The notes beneath the pieces are model-generated. The model was not told the DNA's origin. It did not search any database and saw only the letters and a program-made list of their open reading frames with translations. From the NCBI RefSeq assembly GCF_900631945.1, contig NZ_UZWE01000029.1, positions 1 to 64,000 of the forward strand: a DNA stretch of 64,000 bases. The letters are read 5' to 3'. Both the position numbers and the translations under genes were made by a program. The stretch comes from Paracoccus haematequi (lineage in GTDB: Bacteria > Pseudomonadota > Alphaproteobacteria > Rhodobacterales > Rhodobacteraceae). Below are positions 8,347 to 16,472 of the stretch, in pieces. Position 1 is the first letter of the stretch. Each line of letters starts with the position of its first letter.

Positions 8347-9099
8347 ATGCCTGATACCATGAACATCGAGGACTATCTGGCCCAGGGCGGCGTCCTGACC
8401 GCGCCCGGCAACGTTCCCGCCCGCTATCGCGGCGAGCTGATGCGGCTGATGTCGTCCTTCGTGGACAGCGAACTGGCGGCCTCGGCCGGGTTTGCGTCGT
8501 CCATCAACTTCGCGCCGGGCATCCGGGAACGCATCGCCGCCAGCCGGATCACGCTGGAAAAGGCCGATCACGCGGAACGGGTGCTGGCCGTGATGGGCGA
8601 TTTCGGCACCGATACGGGTCGTTACCAGACCCAGCATGACTGGGCCGCCCGCGTGGATCGCGACAGCGACCTGGGCGCCGCGCGGCAACAGGGCGACATG
8701 CGCCTGTCGGTGTTCCACTATCCGATCACAGGCTGGACCGACGCCGTGGTGATGAACGTTCTGCAAGGCCTGGCCACCGGCGTGCAGATGACGGAACTGA
8801 CCCGCGTGTCTTATGCCCCCTTGGCCGAGGTGTTCCGCGAGATCGCCCCGCGCGAGGCGCGCCACGCCGAACTGGGGCTGGAGGGACTGGCCCGCATCGT
8901 CGAGACGGACCAGGGCCGGGCCGAGTCGCAGGCAAGCCTTTCCTATTGGCGGCCCCGCGTGGCGGCGAGCTTTGGGGTGGCGAACTCGACCCGTTACGAC
9001 ACGCAGGCGCGGTTCGGCATCCGCCATACCCCGAACGAAACGCTGTTGGCCCGCTGGAATGCACTGGCCGACGAACACCTGGGCGCATTGGGTCTGTGA
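8347..9099 (+). CDS. PaaA/PaaC-like ferritin-fold protein of the paa operon, function unknown
   Basis: A 250-residue protein resembling the phenylacetic acid catabolic (PaaA/PaaC) ferritin-like family but distinct from both subunits encoded just upstream. Possible metal ligands are seen in SFVDSELAAS, EKADHAER and REARHAEL, the last an ExxH motif as in di-iron helices. It lies between paaE and paaZ within the operon, so it is expressed with the epoxidase. It could be an alternative structural subunit, an assembly factor or an accessory oxygenase. I chose ATG 8347, which has GAGG five bases upstream; ATG 8329 overlaps paaE and has no ribosome binding site. Confidence 0.75.
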   Translation: MPDTMNIEDYLAQGGVLTAPGNVPARYRGELMRLMSSFVDSELAASAGFASSINFAPGIRERIAASRITLEKADHAERVLAVMGDFGTDTGRYQTQHDWAARVDRDSDLGAARQQGDMRLSVFHYPITGWTDAVVMNVLQGLATGVQMTELTRVSYAPLAEVFREIAPREARHAELGLEGLARIVETDQGRAESQASLSYWRPRVAASFGVANSTRYDTQARFGIRHTPNETLLARWNALADEHLGALGL

Positions 9100-9131
9100 A
9101 CCCAGCCCTGTTGACGGAAAAAGGAACTGCC

Positions 9132-11192
9132 ATGACCATCACGCCTCATACCCCGCGCCGCCTGGAAAGCTATCTCTGCGGGGAATGGGTGCCCGGCGCG
9201 AAAGAGGGGCAGACCCTGCTGGACGCCGCCACCGGCGATCCGGTCGCCACCATCGACGCCACGGGCCTGGATTTCGCGGCGGCCCTTGACTACGGCCGCG
9301 CCAAGGCGGGGCCAAGGCTGCGGGCCATGACCTTCCACGAACGCGCCGGAATGCTGAAGGCCCTGGGCCTGGCGCTGATGCAGCGGAAAGAGGAATTCTA
9401 TACCGAAAGCCTGCATACCGGCGCCACCCGCGCCGATGGCTGGGTCGATATCGAGGGCGGCATCGGCACCATGCTGGCCTTTGCGTCCAAGGGCCGGCGC
9501 GAATTGCCGAACGCGCGCGTGCTGACCGACGGCGATGTGGAACTGCTGTCGCGCGACAACACGTTCAGCGCCCAGCATATCCTGACCCCGCTGCATGGCG
9601 TGGCGATCCACATCAACGCCTTCAACTTCCCCGTCTGGGGGATGCTGGAAAAGATCGCGCCGACGCTGCTGGCGGGGGTGCCCTGCCTGGTCAAGCCCGC
9701 CAGCCAGACCGCCTATCTGACGGAACTGGTGGTGCGCCGGATCGTCGATACCGGCATCCTGCCCGACGGCGCGCTGCAACTGATCTGCGGATCGGTGGGC
9801 GATCTGCTGGATCACGTCACCGAACAGGACGCCGTGACCTTCACCGGATCGGCCCATACCGGCCGCAAGCTGAAGACGCACCCGGCCATCGTGCAGCATT
9901 CCGTCCGCTTCACGATGGAGGCCGACAGCCTGAACGCCACCCTCCTCGGCCCCGACGCGGTGGCGGGCACGCCCGAGTTCGACCTGTTCGTGCGTGAAGT
10001 CGCGCGCGAGATGACCAGCAAGGCGGGCCAGAAATGCACCGCCATCCGCCGCGTCATCGCCCCGCGCGGCCAGGTGGACGCGCTGATCGCCGCCCTGCGC
10101 GACCGGCTGGACAAGACCGCCCTGGGCCTGCCGGGCGATGAGAGCACCCGCATGGGACCGCTGGCCAGCCTGGATCAGCGCGACGAGGTGCGGGCGCGGA
10201 TCCGCGAATTGCAGGCGGTGGCGGAAATCGTCGCGGGCGATCCCCATGACGTGCGCGTCGTCTCGGGCGATGCAGGGAAAGGCGCCTTCCTGAACCCCGT
10301 CCTGCTTTACGCCGACAAGCCCTTCGAGGCGGCGGCCGTGCATGATTGCGAGGCCTTCGGCCCGGTGTCCACCGTGATGGGCTATGACGATCTTGACGAA
10401 GCCGTCGCGCTTGCCGCGCGCGGGCGGGGGTCGCTGGTGTCCTCGGTCTTCACCGACGACAAGGACGTGGCGGAACGGGTGGTCCTGGGCGTCGCGCCCT
10501 TCCACGGGCGGGTGCTGATCGGCAACCGCGCCTCGGCCAAGTCGTCCACCGGGCATGGTTCGCCCCTGGCGCCGCTGGTCCATGGCGGCCCAGGCCGCGC
10601 GGGCGGCGGCGAGGAGATGGGCGGCATCCGGGGCGTCAAGCATTTCATGCAGCGCACCGCCGTGCAGGGCGCGCCGCGCCTGCTGTCCGCCGTCACGGGC
10701 CGCTGGATCGAGGGCGCTGACGTGCAGCAGGGGGAACACCCCTTCCGCAAGTCGCTGGCGGACCTGCGCATCGGCGACCAGCTCGTGACAGCCGCGCGGC
10801 AGGTCACGCAGGAGGATGTCGAACATTTCGCGCATTTCACCGGCGACACCTTCTATGCCCATATGGACAGCGAGGCCGCGCGCGCGAACCCGTTCTTCGA
10901 CGACCGCGTGGCGCATGGCTACCTGATCGCCTCTTTCGCCGCCGGGCTGTTCGTTGAGCCGAACCCTGGCCCGGTGCTGGCGAATTACGGCGTGGACAAC
11001 CTGCGCTTCCTGACGCCCGTTTATTTCGGCGACAGCCTACAAGTCCGCCTGACCTGCAAAGAGATCAACCCCCGCGAAAACGCCGGCCACGGAGAGGTCC
11101 GCTGGGATTGCCGGGTAACGAACCAGAAGGACGAGGTGGTGGCCCAATATGACGTGCTGACCATGGTCGCCAAGCAATGGCCTGCCGCGTGA
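9132..11192 (+). CDS. paaZ: Bifunctional oxepin-CoA hydrolase / semialdehyde dehydrogenase PaaZ
   Basis: Opens the oxepin-CoA ring and oxidises the resulting aldehyde to 3-oxo-5,6-dehydrosuberyl-CoA. The 686-residue protein is a fusion: an aldehyde dehydrogenase domain (about residues 1-530, Glu263 in MEADSLN and nucleophile Cys302 in GQKCTA) and a MaoC-type hydratase domain (about 545-680, with the Asp and His of [11 protein letters not shown] and a hot-dog [12 protein letters not shown] helix). ATG 9132 is preceded by AAAGGAA. The stop overlaps paaY by TGATG. A second, single-domain dehydrogenase, PaaN, is encoded at 19155. Confidence 0.96.
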   Translation: MTITPHTPRRLESYLCGEWVPGAKEGQTLLDAATGDPVATIDATGLDFAAALDYGRAKAGPRLRAMTFHERAGMLKALGLALMQRKEEFYTESLHTGATRADGWVDIEGGIGTMLAFASKGRRELPNARVLTDGDVELLSRDNTFSAQHILTPLHGVAIHINAFNFPVWGMLEKIAPTLLAGVPCLVKPASQTAYLTELVVRRIVDTGILPDGALQLICGSVGDLLDHVTEQDAVTFTGSAHTGRKLKTHPAIVQHSVRFTMEADSLNATLLGPDAVAGTPEFDLFVREVAREMTSKAGQKCTAIRRVIAPRGQVDALIAALRDRLDKTALGLPGDESTRMGPLASLDQRDEVRARIRELQAVAEIVAGDPHDVRVVSGDAGKGAFLNPVLLYADKPFEAAAVHDCEAFGPVSTVMGYDDLDEAVALAARGRGSLVSSVFTDDKDVAERVVLGVAPFHGRVLIGNRASAKSSTGHGSPLAPLVHGGPGRAGGGEEMGGIRGVKHFMQRTAVQGAPRLLSAVTGRWIEGADVQQGEHPFRKSLADLRIGDQLVTAARQVTQEDVEHFAHFTGDTFYAHMDSEAARANPFFDDRVAHGYLIASFAAGLFVEPNPGPVLANYGVDNLRFLTPVYFGDSLQVRLTCKEINPRENAGHGEVRWDCRVTNQKDEVVAQYDVLTMVAKQWPAA

Positions 11193-11806
11193 TGGCCAAG
11201 GTCTATTCCTGGGACGGCATCGTTCCCGTCATCGACCCTGCGGCCTTCGTCCACCCCGAGGCCGTGGTGATCGGCGACGTGATCGTGGGCGCGGGGGTCT
11301 ATGTCGGCCCCTGCGCGGTGCTGCGCGGCGATTTCGGACGGATCGTGCTGCATCCCGGATCGAACGTGCAGGAAACCTGCGTGGTCCACAGCTTCCCCGG
11401 CAAGGACGTGGTGGTCGAAGAATCCGGCCATATCGGCCACGGCGCCGTCCTGCACGGCTGCCACATCGGCAAGAACGCCATGGTCGGCATGAATGCCGTG
11501 GTCATGGATGAGGCGGTGGTGGGCGAAAACTCCATCATCGCGGCCATGGCCTTCGTGAAGGCGGGCGCGCGGATCCCGCCGAACTCGCTGGCGGTCGGAT
11601 CGCCCGCGAAGGTGGTGCGGGAATTGACGGCGGACGAGATCGCCTGGAAGCGCCAGGGCACCGGCGTCTATCAGCAGCTTGCGGTCGAGGCGAAGGAGAA
11701 GCTGGCCCCGGCGGTGGCGCTGACCGAGGTGGAAGTGGACCGGCGGAGGGCGGAGGCGCCGCGTTATGATCCGCTGGTGACGGCGCGGACGGGGTTTGAG
11801 GGGTAG
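11192..11806 (+). CDS. paaY: PaaY, left-handed beta-helix gamma-carbonic-anhydrase-like thioesterase
   Basis: A 204-residue protein of hexapeptide repeats (for example [23 protein letters not shown]) with the three zinc-binding His positions of gamma carbonic anhydrases in [18 protein letters not shown]. PaaY is reported to be a thioesterase that removes dead-end CoA esters in phenylacetate degradation. Last gene of the operon; its stop codon TAG lies within the stem of the terminator. Confidence 0.93.
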   Translation: MAKVYSWDGIVPVIDPAAFVHPEAVVIGDVIVGAGVYVGPCAVLRGDFGRIVLHPGSNVQETCVVHSFPGKDVVVEESGHIGHGAVLHGCHIGKNAMVGMNAVVMDEAVVGENSIIAAMAFVKAGARIPPNSLAVGSPAKVVRELTADEIAWKRQGTGVYQQLAVEAKEKLAPAVALTEVEVDRRRAEAPRYDPLVTARTGFEG

Positions 11807-11833
11807 GGTGCGTGCTTGTGCGCCCTACTTTTT
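11803..11833 (+). terminator. Rho-independent terminator of the paa operon
   Basis: GTAGGGTGC (11803-11811) pairs with GCGCCCTAC (11820-11828) with one G-T wobble and an 8-base loop, followed by TTTTT (11829-11833). It ends the long paaJ-to-paaY transcript four bases before the stop of the convergent broken gene. Confidence 0.8.
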
Positions 11834-11836
11834 CTG

Positions 11837-12458
11837 TCATAGAAGGCGCATCTGCTTATGGCCAGGAACATATTCCAAAACCCGAGCGATCTCAATTTCT
11901 TTCGAGAGGCTGTCACGAGCTAAGCTCTGCCTTTCTATAATCAAACATAGCAGTGTGTCATTTGCCGACAAAGCAATACTGCCGTTTGCTACCTTTGTAA
12001 AAAAGTCTTCATCAGTAACCGTCGCGGTGAAGCTTTTCTCCCCTCCATCGCTAAATCGCCAGACATATCCGTCACGGAACGGAGCTGTAACAATTTTTAG
12101 CCAAGCCTTACGTTCGGACGTGGCCTCCAAGGGTTCTTCATCCAGAGGTTCAGGAATCTTTAATGATTGAAGATCACCTTTTTCGAGGATAACTTCCGGG
12201 TCCGGGTCGTCATCCGTAAATCTAACGCTAGACAAGCCGGGGATCCTGTCGAGTTTCTTACCAAAATCCTCGGTAGCTTCTCTTGTTGCGCTGTCTTCGA
12301 GAAGGATGACCGTTCGATTATCAACAATCATGACCTCGGGGCCTGAAGTAATGGTTGTAGTTCCATCCCCATTTGCTTTGATTTCATCTGGGCGTTTACC
12401 ACGGAGTTTTTTCAAAACATAGAAAAAGCCCGCTAAACTGGCGCCTCCAGTTGTTCCC
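11837..12458 (-). pseudogene. 3' segment of an unknown gene split by the IS1595-type insertion
   Basis: C-terminal two thirds of a protein I do not recognise. In the original frame it begins GTTGGASLAGFFYVLKKLRGK, a glycine-rich hydrophobic segment that may be membrane-spanning, then a soluble acidic domain ending in EYVPGHKQMRLL. The frame is open across the left transposon junction. Codon use is much more AT-rich than the neighbouring paa genes, suggesting acquisition by transfer. A TTG at 12415 could allow independent translation of this part, but there is no evidence that it does. Joining bases 15722-15407 to 12450-11837 gives 930 bases, a complete 309-residue reading frame. Confidence 0.8.
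12451..12458. repeat. Left target-site duplication TTGTTCCC
   Basis: The 8 bp TTGTTCCC directly abuts the left end of the inserted element and is repeated exactly at 15407-15414. Eight bases is the duplication length of the IS1595 family. Confidence 0.85.
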
Positions 12459-12502
12459 GGAATTATCCCTTTGACACATCAGCCTCTACATCTTGTGTCG
12501 GC
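12459..12502. repeat. Left terminal inverted repeat
   Basis: Reads GGAATTATCCCTTTGACACA and on to GGC at 12502. It matches the reverse complement of 15361-15406 across about 45 bases, with an identical core TTGACACATCAGC and a conserved inner block ATCTTGTGYCGGC. The outermost bases differ (GGA versus TGGTG), so the two tips are not perfectly symmetrical. Confidence 0.85.
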
Positions 12503-12543
12503 ATAGATTTCGTTTCCCTGTCAGATCGCCAATGTGGGTGGTC

Positions 12544-13524
12544 ATGAGCCATGTCCATCGCCCCGTCCGCCGCAATCCCCACGACATCACCTTCGCCGCG
12601 ATCGAGAGGATCGCGTCGGACGAGGCCGCATGCCTTGCCTTTTTCAAGGCTATCCGCTTTCCCGGCGGCCTGACCTGCGACAGCTGCGGCGCCGATGAGG
12701 CCGAGGGCGCGCATTTCACCCATCATCGCTCCCGTCCCGGTCTCTATACATGCGGCGGCTGCCGGCGGCAGTTCTCGATTACCTCCGGCACCGCGATGCA
12801 CCGAACACGGCTGCCGCTCGGACAATGGCTCAGGGCCATCTGGCTCCTTGCGTCTTCCAGCAAGGGCATCTCGGCCCGCAAGCTGGGCGAGATGCTGGGC
12901 TTGAGCTACAAGGTGGCCTGGCACCTGTGCCACCGCATTCGCACCATGATGAGCAACCGGCAGATCAGCCTCACGGGCGTGGTCGAGATCGACGAGATCT
13001 ATGCCGGCGCCCCGCCCCGCAAGCGCCATGGCGGCGGCCCCTCGGGCGTGCCTGTCGGGCGCGGCCCGCGGCGACCCCTCGTTCTGACGATGGTCGAGCG
13101 CGGCGGTCGCGTGGTCTTCGAGCGCATTGCCAGTCATTCTTCCGTTGCCATCGGCCGTGCGGCACGGCCTGTCCTGGATCCGGAGGCAACCGTCATGACC
13201 GACAACCTGCCCGCCTACCGCCGGGCCGTGAAGGGCCATGCGCACCTGACGGTCACGCACTCGTCCGGCGAGTATGTCGCGCACGACGCAGGCGGGTCCG
13301 GTCTGGACGCCCACACCAACACCGCGGAGTCGGTCCATGGCCTGATCCGCCGCGCGGTTATAGGAGTGTGGCATTGGATCTCCCAAAAGCACCTCGACCG
13401 TTATCTGGACGAGTTGTCCTGGCGCCACAACCGGCGCGACGACGGGCACCTCCTGCGCATCGCCGATGCGATCGGCAGGGGCGGCCAGCCGCTCTCCATG
13501 CGGGCACTGACGGCAGGCCTCTGA
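12544..13524 (+). CDS. IS1595/ISXO2-like DDE transposase
   Basis: A 326-residue transposase. The N-terminal part has a zinc-ribbon-like pair of CxxC motifs (CDSCGAD and CGGCRR), then a HTH-like stretch (SARKLGEMLGLSYKVAWHLCHRI) and an RNase-H-like catalytic core with Asp150 in VVEIDEIYAG, Asp220 in VMTDNLPAYR and Glu262 in NTAESVHGLIRR. This order is typical of ISXO2-like (IS1595 family) transposases. I chose ATG 12544, which has GGGTGG just upstream; ATG 12532 and TTG 12493 are in frame alternatives. No frameshift or stop disrupts the core, so it is probably active. Confidence 0.88.
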   Translation: MSHVHRPVRRNPHDITFAAIERIASDEAACLAFFKAIRFPGGLTCDSCGADEAEGAHFTHHRSRPGLYTCGGCRRQFSITSGTAMHRTRLPLGQWLRAIWLLASSSKGISARKLGEMLGLSYKVAWHLCHRIRTMMSNRQISLTGVVEIDEIYAGAPPRKRHGGGPSGVPVGRGPRRPLVLTMVERGGRVVFERIASHSSVAIGRAARPVLDPEATVMTDNLPAYRRAVKGHAHLTVTHSSGEYVAHDAGGSGLDAHTNTAESVHGLIRRAVIGVWHWISQKHLDRYLDELSWRHNRRDDGHLLRIADAIGRGGQPLSMRALTAGL

Positions 13525-13577
13525 TCTTTTCAACCCGTTGTAACGAATTGATGTTTCCAGTTTGTTCGCGTCGTGCT

Positions 13578-13593
13578 ATCTCCTTCGGGAGAT
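13578..13593 (+). promoter_or_regulatory. UUCG-tetraloop hairpin covering the tnpB ribosome binding site and start codon
   Basis: ATCTCC (13578-13583), TTCG (13584-13587) and GGAGAT (13588-13593) form a perfect six-pair stem capped by the exceptionally stable UUCG tetraloop. The 3' arm contains the GGAG ribosome-binding sequence and the first two bases of the ATG at 13592, so the structure should hinder initiation unless it is opened. Confidence 0.55.
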
Positions 13594-15400
13594 GAAGCGT
13601 TGCGATCACCTGCCATTGCTCGATGCCAATCCCGGCAAGATCCGGGCGCTGCTGGCCATCATGAAGGCCTTCCGGGACTGCGCGCCCGCCGTCGCGGTCC
13701 AGCAGTGGCGCCTGTTCTTCGAGACCGGCCGCTTCAACAAATACACCCCTGCGGCGGCCGACAAGGCAGCGCCCGCGCTCATGGCCGCGAAAGCCGTTCT
13801 CGGCGCACAGCGCCTGCAGATGCTGCGCTTCCAGGTGGTGGGCCAGCTTGACGGCTTCATGGGCAACCGCGCCAACGAGTTCAAGGACACCGTGCTGGGT
13901 TCGTCGCTCGACGAGACGACCCGCCACCAGCTGCTGACCATAAACTGCGCGGGAGCATGGTTCTCGCGCGAGCCGGTCTCCATGATGTCGGGACCGCTGC
14001 AAGGCCAGGTCATCCCCGATGAGATCCGCAAGCTGGCCCGCACCATCATGCGCGCCGTGCTGGCCCGCCACCGGCGGCCGCGGTTCTCGCGGATGAACCC
14101 CAACATCGACGCGCGGCAGGCCAGCGTCGAGACCGCGCAGTCCGCCCGCCATGGCGATCTGTGGATCAGCGTGGCCACGCTGGCGCCGCTCGACGGTCCG
14201 ACTGCCCGCTGGCTCTCAGTGCAGGACGAGGCCCGCGCCACCCGCCAGGGGCGGGAGCCGGAGGCGTTCCGGGCGGGCAGCCACCGGATGATCCACCTGC
14301 CCGTGAGAAGCCATGGCCGTTTCGAAAGCCGCGGCGGCGATCTGGCGAAGACCGTCCAGCTGATCGAGCGCCCGGCCAGCCCACGCGCGGTCAAGCTCGG
14401 CCGCTGGACCCACCGCCTGGCCGACGGCCGTCCGGGCGAGCTGGTCATCGGGCTGGTGTCCGACATGAAGGCGGCCTTCAGGGAAAGCCGCAAGGCTTAC
14501 GCCCCGCGCTGCGAGGAGATCTGTGTCGACTTCGGGCTTCGCACGATGCTGGCGACGGACCGGGGCGATCTGCTGGGCCGCGACTGGATGGACCGGCTGA
14601 TGTGGCATGATGCCCGGATCTCGGGACTCGCCGCACGGCTCCAGGCCCAGGGCATCCGGCCGAACCGGTCCCCGCGCTACCGCGCCATGGTGGAAAGCCT
14701 GCGGGGCTTCATCGAGACATCCGTCGGCCGGGCGCTGAACCGGCTCGTGGAGATCCGGGCGCCCGCGCATCTGGTGCTGGAGCGGCTCGACTTCCGCGGC
14801 GCGGATCTGTCGCGCCGCATGAACCGGCTGCTGGCCAATTGCGGCCGCTCGGTGCTGCGCGCCAAGCTCAAGGATCTGAAGGAGCGCTTCGGGATCACCT
14901 CCGTTGAGGTGAACCCGGCCTACAGCTCGCAGACCTGCTCGTGCTGCGGTTATGTGAGCCGCACGAACCGCAAGGCTCAGGACAAGTTCGTCTGCGGCGC
15001 CTGCGGCAGAACCATCCATGCCGACATCAACGGGTCCCGGAACCTCGGGGGCGGACGTTCCGCCTTTGATCGGACAGCCCGCATGACGAAGGCGGAAAGC
15101 CTCCAGGCGACGGTGATCCGTCATCTGGAGCGCCTTGGGGCGGCAAGGGAGGGGGTCGTGCTCGACCCCGCGCTCTGGCCCCCTCGAACCCGGGATCGGG
15201 TGATCCCGGAGCGAAGCGTGTATGTGTCCAACCGATACTTCGGCGAGGCCCTGGGGAGTGTCATCCCCGACTGGGGCAAGAGACCCGAGAAGCAGGCACC
15301 ACGGGCGCGGCGCTTGAAGTCCCGCGATGATCCATCCGGACCGGAAAAGGTGACGGCGCCGCCGGCACAAGATCTGGTAGCTGATGTGTCAACGGGATAA
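13592..15400 (+). CDS. tnpB: TnpB-like RNA-guided nuclease homologue carried by the IS1595-type element
   Basis: A 602-residue protein with the split RuvC core of TnpB/Cas12: Asp313 in ICVDFGLRTMLA (RuvC-I), Glu397 in HLVLERLDF (RuvC-II), a zinc finger with Cys449, Cys452, Cys468 and Cys471 (QTCSCCGY and FVCGACGR), and Asp478 in HADINGSRNL (RuvC-III). All three catalytic acids are present, so this is not a nuclease-dead form. It is longer than the usual 350-450 residue TnpB, with a long N-terminal region and a 124-residue C-terminal tail rich in Arg and Pro. The gene follows the transposase by 67 bases and its TAA lies within the right terminal repeat, six bases from the end. The exact start is uncertain (TTG 13562 is in frame). 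Confidence 0.85.
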   Translation: MKRCDHLPLLDANPGKIRALLAIMKAFRDCAPAVAVQQWRLFFETGRFNKYTPAAADKAAPALMAAKAVLGAQRLQMLRFQVVGQLDGFMGNRANEFKDTVLGSSLDETTRHQLLTINCAGAWFSREPVSMMSGPLQGQVIPDEIRKLARTIMRAVLARHRRPRFSRMNPNIDARQASVETAQSARHGDLWISVATLAPLDGPTARWLSVQDEARATRQGREPEAFRAGSHRMIHLPVRSHGRFESRGGDLAKTVQLIERPASPRAVKLGRWTHRLADGRPGELVIGLVSDMKAAFRESRKAYAPRCEEICVDFGLRTMLATDRGDLLGRDWMDRLMWHDARISGLAARLQAQGIRPNRSPRYRAMVESLRGFIETSVGRALNRLVEIRAPAHLVLERLDFRGADLSRRMNRLLANCGRSVLRAKLKDLKERFGITSVEVNPAYSSQTCSCCGYVSRTNRKAQDKFVCGACGRTIHADINGSRNLGGGRSAFDRTARMTKAESLQATVIRHLERLGAAREGVVLDPALWPPRTRDRVIPERSVYVSNRYFGEALGSVIPDWGKRPEKQAPRARRLKSRDDPSGPEKVTAPPAQDLVADVSTG

Positions 15401-15406
15401 TCACCA
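15190..15406 (+). ncRNA. Candidate guide (omega/re) RNA scaffold at the 3' end of tnpB
   Basis: In characterised TnpB elements the guide RNA scaffold overlaps the 3' end of tnpB and the right transposon end, and the guide is the flanking host sequence. Here the equivalent region contains a perfect 8 bp stem, CCGGGATC (15190-15197) with GATCCCGG (15202-15209) and loop GGGT, further GC-rich self-complementary stretches, and the right terminal repeat. The guide would begin at 15407 with the target duplication. This is inferred from position only; no promoter or expression can be seen. Confidence 0.3.
15361..15406. repeat. Right terminal inverted repeat
   Basis: Its reverse complement begins TGGTGATTATCCCGTTGACA and runs to the GCC at 15361, pairing with the left repeat at 12459-12502. 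The last codons and the stop codon of the tnpB-like gene lie inside this repeat. Confidence 0.85.
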
Positions 15407-15414
15407 TTGTTCCC
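15407..15414. repeat. Right target-site duplication TTGTTCCC
   Basis: Exact copy of the 8 bp at 12451-12458, immediately outside the right terminal repeat. Confidence 0.85.
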
Positions 15415-15722
15415 ATGTTAATGAGAAGGTCGGTCAGCTCTTTCGCTGTCGCAATGCGTTCTTTATGGCCTGTTGCATAATCAATCATGTCAACCATTGC
15501 CGATAGAAAAGAAACATCAATGCTTAGAATGGCGTCAAAACTGCCCTCAGCTGTTGCTTTAACCATCAACCGCGCCTCGGCTCGGTCGCCATTAATAGCC
15601 TGATTGGCACGTTTTACGATGTTGCCAAGAGCAAGCAGAGCTGGCGCTAGATCGGCAACGTCGATCTGATGTTCTGCAAACGCAGGTCCATCAAAAATGA
15701 ACTTAAATGACTTCTCGCTCAT
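15407..15722 (-). pseudogene. 5' segment of the unknown gene split by the insertion
   Basis: Begins with ATG 15722 (MSEKSFKFIFDGPAFAEHQI) preceded by GGAAGTG, and continues through a helical domain containing LAPALLALGNIVKRANQAIN and the stretch IDVSFLSAMVDMIDYATGHKER to the junction at NMGT. After that the frame runs 49 codons into the transposon before stopping at 15261. The protein family is unknown to me. Low GC compared with the flanking operons suggests the gene was itself acquired. Together with 11837-12450 it makes a 309-residue protein with an N-terminal helical part, a short hydrophobic segment in the middle and an acidic C-terminal part. Confidence 0.8.
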
Positions 15723-15791
15723 AACACTTCCGTATTTTTCGTAGAGATAGCAGGCAGATTCGCTTATGTCTCGGGGGAAATGCGCTCACCC

Positions 15792-16391
15792 TCACCGAAC
15801 CGCCTTGATCCCCTCCAGGATCAGCGTCGTCGCCACGTCCGCGTAATCCTCGCGGCTGATGCGGCCGCCGTCCTTGAACCACATGTAGACCCAGTTCATC
15901 ATCCCGAACAGCGACATGGTGACGGGCATCAGCAGCGGGCGTTCGCGGGTGTTGAGATCCGGGTTGATCTGGTCCAGCACGGCGGAAAACCGCTTCACGA
16001 TGCCGCGTTCGACCGCCATGATCTGCGCCTTCTGGTCGTCGGTCAGGGCGGCGGTCGCGTTCAGCTGGACCTTGTGCTGATTGTCGGCGCCGCGATAGCT
16101 TTCCAGCACCGCCCCCACCAGGCTGCGCAGCCGCTGGTTGGGCGGCAGGGCGGGGTCGTCGGCGGCCTCGATGGCGTCCTGCAACTCCTCCAGATGCGTC
16201 ATGATGATCGCGAAGATCAGCGCATCCTTGGAGGGATAGTAATGATACAGCAGCGCCTTGCTGACCTGGGCCTGCTGGGCGATCTGGGACATGGACGCCT
16301 TGTCCATGCCCTGTTCGGCAAAGACCAGGGCCGCATGGTCCAGGATGCTGCGGCTCTTTTCCTCGAAATCCTGTGCCCGCGTTCGCGCCAT
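15792..16391 (-). CDS. paaR: TetR-family regulator of phenylacetate genes
   Basis: A 199-residue TetR/AcrR regulator with an N-terminal HTH (about residues 30-52, MSQIAQQAQVSKALLYHYYPSKDAL) and a ligand-binding helical domain ending in TTLILEGIKAVR. It is the last gene of the paaG-paaI-paaK-paaR group and matches the TetR proteins that accompany paa loci in alpha- and betaproteobacteria, so acyl-CoA-responsive repression of paa genes is likely. A 12 bp palindrome of TetR type in the paaG/paaN promoter and a related box in the paaJ promoter are candidate sites. Confidence 0.85.
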   Translation of the reverse strand: MARTRAQDFEEKSRSILDHAALVFAEQGMDKASMSQIAQQAQVSKALLYHYYPSKDALIFAIIMTHLEELQDAIEAADDPALPPNQRLRSLVGAVLESYRGADNQHKVQLNATAALTDDQKAQIMAVERGIVKRFSAVLDQINPDLNTRERPLLMPVTMSLFGMMNWVYMWFKDGGRISREDYADVATTLILEGIKAVR

Positions 16392-16472
16392 GGGATCACT
16401 TTCCTGATGGACGGTCGTGTGCCGCTTTAGCGGGCGGGGGCGGCAGAGTCACCACCGCCTCCGCGCGGGCCG

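Larger units (their letters stand above)
12459..15406 (+). mobile_element. IS1595/ISXO2-type transposon carrying a tnpB-like passenger gene
   Basis: A 2,948 bp element bounded by imperfect inverted repeats of about 45 bp and an 8 bp target duplication. It holds two genes in the same direction: a DDE transposase of the ISXO2/IS1595 type (12544-13524) and, 67 bases later, a long TnpB-like RuvC nuclease gene (13592-15400) that ends inside the right repeat. Base composition is GC-rich, unlike the gene it interrupts. Both genes look intact and the duplication is unmutated, so the insertion appears recent. TnpB is normally paired with HUH (IS200/IS605) or serine (IS607) transposases, so this pairing is uncommon. 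Confidence 0.88.

Noticed and set aside
12462..15402. ATTATCCC/GGGATAAT at the element ends as the target duplication
   Set aside because: These are inverted, not direct, copies and belong to the terminal repeats. The direct repeat TTGTTCCC just outside restores the host reading frame, so it is the real duplication.
12459..15406. Two nested insertions (an IS1595 element and a separate IS605-type element)
   Set aside because: No second set of repeats or duplication separates the genes, the intergenic gap is only 67 bases and the tnpB stop lies inside the outer right repeat, so one unit is simpler.
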